Under the pieces are notes generated by a model. That model did no database searches and was not told the origin of the DNA. It saw only the letters and a list, made by a program, of their open reading frames with translations. 11,048 bases of DNA. It comes from Desulfuromonadaceae bacterium (GTDB lineage Bacteria > Desulfobacterota > Desulfuromonadia > Desulfuromonadales > Syntrophotaleaceae). The translations under genes and the position numbers were made by a program. Position 1 is the stretch's first letter. The number at the start of each line of letters is the position of its first letter. Of the stretch, positions 7,286 to 11,048 are shown one piece after another. The stretch is from positions 1 through 11,048 of the forward strand of contig JAIOSZ010000133.1 in the NCBI GenBank assembly GCA_021107335.1. The letters run 5' to 3'.

Positions 7286-7352
7286 AGAAAGGAAAGAACC
7301 GACAAAGGGACAGGCTAACAGGCTTTGGGACGCCCTACCACACCGGGCAAAC

Positions 7353-7371
7353 CTATTGATAAAATCGATAG
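7353..7371. promoter_or_regulatory. 19-bp near-palindrome upstream of pstS
   Basis: CTATTGAT (7353-7360) and ATCGATAG (7364-7371) form an inverted repeat with one T/G wobble and an AAA centre, about 95 bases before the pstS ATG. It resembles an FNR-type dyad (TTGAT...ATC), but the spacer is three bases instead of four, so the binding protein is open. It could also form a small RNA hairpin in the pst leader. Confidence 0.4.
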
Positions 7372-7465
7372 AAACCCACCAAACTATTAATAATTACAAT
7401 TAGACATAAATAGTTGGATTTGTTAGTTTCCCCCTCGAATACTTCTTTTTTTATCGGAGGAACAC

Positions 7466-8296
7466 ATGAAAAAGTTATCGATTATCAGTCTGGCACTGAT
7501 TGTTTCTGTTCTACTTGCCTGTTCACCGGCCTTTTCAGACAGTTTGGCACCTTTCAAAAGCGAAAAAGGGCTACTGAAGATTTCAGGAGGAACAGCCCAT
7601 ATTCCCGTCATGAAAGAAGCCGCACAACAAATCATGATGGCGAATCCCGAAATTCAGATCAGCATCGCAGGTGGCGGCTCAGGCGTCGGTATCAAGCAAG
7701 TGGGCGAAGGCCTGGTCGACATCGGCAACAGCGGCCGCAAAGCCACCGATGAAGAAATCGGGCGCCACCAGCTCAAACTGTATCAATGGGCCATCGACGG
7801 CGTAGCCCCGGTGGTGAATCCGCAGAACAAGGTAAAAGAACTGAGCCAAAGCCAGTTGATGGATATTTTCTCCGGCAAGCTCAACAACTGGAAGCAACTG
7901 GGCGGCGCAGATCGCAACATCAATATCTATACCCGCGATGAAGCCAGCGGCACCCGCGCCGTGTTCTGGAAAAAAGGTCTGAAAAAAGGGCCGATCAGCT
8001 CCGGTGCCCATGTGGTCGTTTCCAACGGTGCGATGAAGTCGGCCATTGCTCAAGATCCCTATGGTATTGGCTATGTATCTGTAGGCCATATCGATGAGAT
8101 GGTGGCTCCCGTTGCCCTGGACGGTGTGGTGCCGACCATTCAAACCGTTCAGGACGGAACCTATAAAGTCGCCCGCGGTCTGTACAGCAACACCAAGGGT
8201 GAGCCGACCGGCCTGACCAAAAAATTCATCGACTTTCTCTATACGGATGAAGGCAAAAAGATCATTGAAAAGCGCGGATTCATCCCCGCCCAATGA
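7466..8296 (+). CDS. pstS: PstS-family phosphate-binding protein of the Pst ABC importer
   Basis: This 276-residue protein is the periplasmic receptor that captures phosphate and hands it to the PstC-PstA channel. The N-terminus is a secretion signal. LLAC (16-19) fits a lipobox, suggesting a lipoprotein attached at C19, though cleavage by signal peptidase I after AFS (24) is also possible. Binding-site segments of the short PstS-2 family are present: ISGGTAHIPV near the mature start, AGGGSGVGI, VDIGNSGR, and TRDEASGTR. Other family landmarks are DIFSGKLNNW and DPYGIGYVS. The ATG has a strong GGAGGA five bases upstream (7456-7461). The stop overlaps the pstC start (ATGA). As first gene of the operon and with the best ribosome binding site, it should be made in excess over the channel. 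The ligand is assigned from family and operon; another oxyanion cannot be fully excluded. Confidence 0.93.
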   Translation: MKKLSIISLALIVSVLLACSPAFSDSLAPFKSEKGLLKISGGTAHIPVMKEAAQQIMMANPEIQISIAGGGSGVGIKQVGEGLVDIGNSGRKATDEEIGRHQLKLYQWAIDGVAPVVNPQNKVKELSQSQLMDIFSGKLNNWKQLGGADRNINIYTRDEASGTRAVFWKKGLKKGPISSGAHVVVSNGAMKSAIAQDPYGIGYVSVGHIDEMVAPVALDGVVPTIQTVQDGTYKVARGLYSNTKGEPTGLTKKFIDFLYTDEGKKIIEKRGFIPAQ

Positions 8297-9153
8297 AAAG
8301 ATATAGAGAGCTGATTGCGGAGAGGGCCTTTCTCCTCTCCGCACTAACTAGCTCTGCAATCACCGTAGCCATTCTTGCATTCATGGTGTTTATGGGCCTT
8401 CCCCTGCTGAAACAGGGGGGGCTCTACCAGCTTCTGTTTAAACCATGGGCGCCCTTCCAAGGATCATTCGGCATCTACCCGATGATCATCGGTACCGGTG
8501 CCATCTCCCTGCTGAGCCTGTTGTTTGCCTTCCCGCTAAGCCTCGGCTGTTCCTTTCTGATCGGCTCCATCGCTCCGCAATCTGTCAGCAAATGGTTCCG
8601 GCGTCTAATCGAACTAATGACAGGCATCCCTACGGTCATCTACGGCTTTGTGGGAGTATTTCTCCTAGTCCCCATCGTCCGCGAGCTATTTGGCAGCGGC
8701 TCGGGCCTATGTATTTTGACCGCGGCCCTGGTGCTCGGCATCATGATTACCCCCACCATGACCCTGTTTTTCTGCGATAGCTTTGACCGGATTCCCAAAG
8801 CCTATCTGGATGCCGCCGATGCCTTAGGCGCAAGTCCCGTACAAAAGCTGCTTTATGTTATTCTACCGGCTGCCAAACACGGCATGATTAACGGGGTCAT
8901 CCTTTCACTGGGGCGGGCCGTGGGCGATACCCTCATCGCCCTGATGCTGGCGGGCAATTCAGTACGGGTGGCTGAATCGGTTTTGGAGCCAGCCCGAACC
9001 CTCACCGCCCACATCGCCCTGGTCATCGCGGCGGATTACGAGAGTCCCGAGTTTCGGTCGATTTTCGCCTGCGGAGTGGTACTCTACCTGTTCACCATGG
9101 CAGTGACTTTTCTAGTTCGCTACCTGACCTTCAGCAAGGACCAAACGGTTTGA
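8293..9153 (+). CDS. pstC: PstC, phosphate ABC transporter permease
   Basis: This 286-residue inner-membrane subunit forms the phosphate channel with PstA. Hydrophobic segments lie near residues 16-38, 62-92, 112-130, 137-160, 198-222 and 256-278, giving the usual six-helix layout. The cytoplasmic EAA loop that docks on PstB is clear (DAADALGASPVQ, then VILPAA, 173-194), followed by the family's LGRAVGDT (206-213). TGIPTVIYGFVGVF (110-123) is also characteristic. The ATG shares bases with the pstS TGA, so translation is coupled. A strong hairpin covers codons 8-17. The gene overlaps pstA by four bases at its 3' end. Confidence 0.95.
   Translation: MKRYRELIAERAFLLSALTSSAITVAILAFMVFMGLPLLKQGGLYQLLFKPWAPFQGSFGIYPMIIGTGAISLLSLLFAFPLSLGCSFLIGSIAPQSVSKWFRRLIELMTGIPTVIYGFVGVFLLVPIVRELFGSGSGLCILTAALVLGIMITPTMTLFFCDSFDRIPKAYLDAADALGASPVQKLLYVILPAAKHGMINGVILSLGRAVGDTLIALMLAGNSVRVAESVLEPARTLTAHIALVIAADYESPEFRSIFACGVVLYLFTMAVTFLVRYLTFSKDQTV
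8316..8343 (+). other. Strong hairpin inside the start of pstC
   Basis: TGCGGAGAGG (8316-8325) pairs perfectly with CCTCTCCGCA (8334-8343) around an 8-base loop. Outside it, AGAGCT (8307-8312) pairs with AGCTCT (8350-8355), and GATTGC (8313-8318) could alternatively pair with GCAATC (8356-8361). No T-run follows, so it is not an ordinary terminator. Just after the pstS stop, it could protect pstS mRNA from 3' decay or slow pstC translation, giving more receptor than channel. Confidence 0.55.
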
Positions 9154-10034
9154 GATACCGCAGCCTCGAGCGCCTGACTATCATATTTTCCTGGCTAACC
9201 GGCCTATTGCTGCTAAGTGCGGTCTGCCTGCTACTCGGCTACCTGTTTATCAAGGGCTATCAGTCCGTCAACCTCACCCTGGTTTTCGGCGATGCATCCC
9301 CCCTGCGGGCCATCCTTCTGCAAGAACGAGTATTTAACGGCCTCTTCCCGGCCATTGTCGGCACCCTGGTTCTAGTGCTGCTATCCGTATTTTGGGCCAT
9401 CCCCATCGGCATGGCTACGGGCATCTATCTGGCCGAATATGCCAACCCCCGAACCAAACGCGTGTTGGATGCATTTTTTGACGTTTTATCCGGCATCCCC
9501 TCCATCGTGATCGGGCTGTTCGGGTTTGCCTTTGCCGTGTTTCTGCACAAACACTATTCCGACCGCATCGGCCCCTGTCTACTCATATCGAGTATCGCCC
9601 TCTCCTTTTTGGTCCTGCCCTATATCATTCGCACGACCCAGGCGTCCCTCGAAGGCATCCCACGGGAAACCCGCCTGACCGCCCTGGCACTGGGAGCCAC
9701 AAAATTTCAAAACATTTTCCTGGTCCTGATCCCCCGTTCTCTGACAGGCATCATGAGCGGGATCATCCTCGCCATCGGCCGCTGCGCCGAAGATACCGCC
9801 GTCATCATGCTCACCGGCGCCGTCGCTTCTACCGGTCTGCCTCGGTCAATTTTTGCCCAGTACGAAGCCCTACCCTTTTATATCTATTACATTTCGTCCC
9901 AATACGCCGATCGTGCCGAACTGATGCAGGGATACGGCGCCTCGATTATTCTCATCCTGCTGTGTGCTGCGCTGTTTTCAGTAGCCTACGGCATTCGTAA
10001 GGGCCTGACCCACTTCGCCCTTTACAGACCATGA
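9150..10034 (+). CDS. pstA: PstA, phosphate ABC transporter permease
   Basis: This 294-residue second channel subunit pairs with PstC. Six hydrophobic segments are seen, near residues 10-35, 65-95, 112-134, 142-160, 198-222 and 264-282. The EAA-type loop (RLTALALGATKFQ, then VLIPRSLTG, 175-200) and LSGIPSIVIGLFGF (113-126) are typical of PstA. AIGRCAEDTAVIMLTG (208-223) corresponds to the conserved GRA.GETAP segment, with C and E-D variations. The start is a TTG overlapping the pstC stop (TTGA), supported by AAGGA at 9136-9140 with a nine-base gap. The gene stops eight bases before pstB. Confidence 0.94.
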   Translation: MRYRSLERLTIIFSWLTGLLLLSAVCLLLGYLFIKGYQSVNLTLVFGDASPLRAILLQERVFNGLFPAIVGTLVLVLLSVFWAIPIGMATGIYLAEYANPRTKRVLDAFFDVLSGIPSIVIGLFGFAFAVFLHKHYSDRIGPCLLISSIALSFLVLPYIIRTTQASLEGIPRETRLTALALGATKFQNIFLVLIPRSLTGIMSGIILAIGRCAEDTAVIMLTGAVASTGLPRSIFAQYEALPFYIYYISSQYADRAELMQGYGASIILILLCAALFSVAYGIRKGLTHFALYRP

Positions 10035-10041
10035 GCCTGCT

Positions 10042-10746
10042 ATGACTCCAGATATTAAGATACGCGTTGCCAACTTGAATTTCTCCTACCGGGACCGGAC
10101 CATTCTGCAAGACGTCAGCGTCGAGTTCCCCGAGAAGACGATTACCGCCCTCACCGGATCGTCCGGGGCCGGCAAATCCACCTTTCTCATGACCCTCAAT
10201 CGCCTGTGGGAAAACATCTCAAACGCTCAAATGAAGGGCTCAGTAGAAATTAAACTTCAGAACCAATTTCGAGACATCTACGCCCCCGATCTGGCCGTGA
10301 CCGAATTGCGTAAAATGGTGGCCATGGTTTTTCAGGTGCCCAACCCGCTGCCCATGAGCATTCGCAAAAACGTTGCTTTTCCTCTCAAACTCAGCGGCGA
10401 AAGAAGTCGGGGATTGGTGGACGAAAAGATAGAGCAGGCCCTTAAAATGGCCAACTTGTGGGATGAAGTAAAAGACCGCCTCAACGAGGATGCGCGTAAC
10501 CTCTCCGGGGGACAGCAGCAACGACTCTGCATCGCACGCGCCCTGGTGCTGGAACCCGAAGTGTTGCTTCTGGATGAACCCACCTCATCGCTGGATCAGG
10601 CCTCTACTGCGGTTATCGAAGACCTGCTACTCAAACTAAAAGATCGCCTTACCATCCTGATTGTTTCCCATCATCCAGAGCAGGTAACACGAATCGCGGA
10701 CAAGGTTGTAGAGTTTGGCGATAGGGGCGTTGTTTCTGCAGCCTGA
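10042..10746 (+). CDS. pstB: PstB, phosphate ABC transporter ATPase
   Basis: This 234-residue cytoplasmic ATPase powers phosphate import. All ABC motifs are intact: Walker A GSSGAGKST (39-47), Q-loop Q98, the PstB-typical PNPLPMSI (100-107), signature LSGGQ (154-158), Walker B VLLLDEP (174-180) and switch H210. It is slightly shorter than the usual 250-260 residues and ends in EFGDRGVVSAA instead of the familiar longer tail. Its ribosome binding site is poor, so it probably relies on coupling to pstA, whose stop lies eight bases upstream. It is the last gene of the operon in view; no phoU follows. Confidence 0.95.
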   Translation: MTPDIKIRVANLNFSYRDRTILQDVSVEFPEKTITALTGSSGAGKSTFLMTLNRLWENISNAQMKGSVEIKLQNQFRDIYAPDLAVTELRKMVAMVFQVPNPLPMSIRKNVAFPLKLSGERSRGLVDEKIEQALKMANLWDEVKDRLNEDARNLSGGQQQRLCIARALVLEPEVLLLDEPTSSLDQASTAVIEDLLLKLKDRLTILIVSHHPEQVTRIADKVVEFGDRGVVSAA

Positions 10747-10770
10747 ATACTATCGGATCGAAAAACAAGA

Positions 10771-10799
10771 AAGGCCCCTCCTGAAAAAATGGGGACCTT
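10771..10799. terminator. Hairpin after the pst operon, possible terminator
   Basis: AAGGCCCC (10771-10778) pairs with GGGG-a-CCTT (10791-10799, one bulged A) around a 12-base loop, 24 bases after the pstB stop. On the + strand no T-run follows, so it would be a poor intrinsic terminator for pst. On the - strand a T-rich tail (TCTTGTTTTT) follows, so it could end transcription arriving from beyond the window. Confidence 0.5.
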
Positions 10800-10979
10800 G
10801 TGATATCTTGGGTGTAGTGTTTTATCGGAAATACTGTGAGAATCCCCCTTCACTCTGTCACCAGGCATTAGTCAACATCAGACCTGCCCCCTTGTAAGAA
10901 TCCCAACCAATAAAGAAACAGACAAGGTTCCTCGCAGTCCCCCCGATGGTTAACTTGGTCCGACCCAACTCCCCCTTTT

Positions 10980-10995
10980 CTGTAAGGTACTGTAA
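10980..10995. repeat. Direct repeat CTGTAA with 10-base period
   Basis: CTGTAAGGTACTGTAA contains two CTGTAA units ten bases apart, one helical turn. Such tandem half-sites can be bound by response regulators, and the sequence distantly recalls a Pho box. No gene is visible downstream to connect it with. Confidence 0.3.
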
Positions 10996-11048
10996 TAACG
11001 CACACGGCAACAAACCAATACAGAGTTGTTTAATTTCACCAAACTAAC

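Larger units (their letters stand above)
7059..7465. other. Divergent spacer between selA and pstS
   Basis: These 407 bases carry the leaders and promoters of selA (-) and pstS (+). I see no convincing coding sequence: a 75-codon open frame at 7132-7359 lacks a ribosome binding site and protein-like composition. No tRNA(Sec)-like fold (T-loop or TCA anticodon loop) was found by eye. The half nearer selA is GC-richer (7090-7260) and the half nearer pstS is AT-rich. No clear -35/-10 pair stands out for either gene, which for pst would fit a regulator-dependent promoter. Contained sites are listed separately: a Pho-box-like repeat at 7272-7285 and a palindrome at 7353-7371. Confidence 0.6.
10747..11048. 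other. Non-coding stretch after pstB
   Basis: No supported gene is seen on either strand in these 302 bases. The first part holds the hairpin at 10771-10799, and the last part a direct repeat at 10980-10995. Open frames here are short, lack ribosome binding sites and have poor composition. The end may be the leader of a gene beyond the window. Confidence 0.6.

Noticed and set aside
7132..7359. 75-codon open frame in the selA-pstS spacer
   Set aside because: No ribosome binding site, no hydrophobic or domain pattern, and mixed composition; treated as non-coding.
7692..7745. Glycine in VDIGNSGR of PstS where many relatives have Ser or Asp
   Set aside because: I recall similar NTGR/NAGR forms in other short PstS proteins, so this probably is not a loss of binding function.
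7679..8344. 221-codon open frame on the - strand opposite pstS
   Set aside because: Antisense to a clear pstS; its composition reflects the complement of pstS codons.
10744..10806. Possible selenocysteine read-through at the pstB TGA
   Set aside because: The extension would be about 19 codons of unlikely protein, and the hairpin downstream is too distant for a bacterial SECIS, which must closely follow the TGA.
1..11048. Mobile elements, CRISPR arrays, rRNA, tRNA
   Set aside because: No transposase, terminal repeats, regularly spaced repeats or RNA gene signatures were seen on either strand.

Overview
The window looks like chromosomal DNA from a Gram-negative, probably anaerobic bacterium of the Desulfuromonadia/Geobacter-Pelobacter type. 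The evidence is a FadL-type outer-membrane barrel, a selenocysteine synthase (SelA), a multidomain HD-GYP/PilZ signalling protein typical of deltaproteobacterial c-di-GMP repertoires, and mid-range GC content. This placement is inference from gene content; no rRNA or other phylogenetic marker is present.

Layout. (1) Positions 1-3063, + strand: the 3' end of an uncharacterised gene with a possible GNAT-like domain, then 24 bases later a 782-residue protein with an N-terminal V4R-like sensor, a membrane hairpin, and GAF, HD-GYP and PilZ domains. The two probably form a signalling operon. (2) Positions 3064-3296: a convergent terminator region with a weak + terminator and a 16-bp perfect palindrome. 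(3) Positions 3297-4109, - strand: a SAM-dependent methyltransferase of unknown substrate. It is divergent from (4) a FadL/TodX-family transporter at 4365-5591, + strand. The 255-base divergent spacer holds a good sigma70-type promoter, two palindromes that could be operators, and a leader hairpin touching the fadL ribosome binding site. (5) A strong bidirectional terminator at 5618-5656 separates fadL from convergent selA (5673-7058, - strand, TTG start). (6) A roughly 400-base divergent spacer leads to the phosphate transport operon pstS-pstC-pstA-pstB (7466-10746, + strand), which has overlapping start and stop codons and a strong hairpin just inside pstC. (7) The last 300 bases hold no recognisable gene.

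Functionally these are several independent modules: c-di-GMP signalling, uptake of hydrophobic compounds across the outer membrane, the charging step of selenocysteine synthesis, and high-affinity phosphate import. PstS captures phosphate in the periplasm, PstC and PstA form the channel, and PstB drives it with ATP. No phoU, phoB or phoR, and no selB or selC, lies within the window. I found no mobile element, CRISPR array, tRNA or rRNA, and no clearly new multi-gene system. The most unusual items are the sensor-GAF-HD-GYP-PilZ fusion with its acyltransferase-like neighbour, and several RNA or DNA palindromes at gene junctions.
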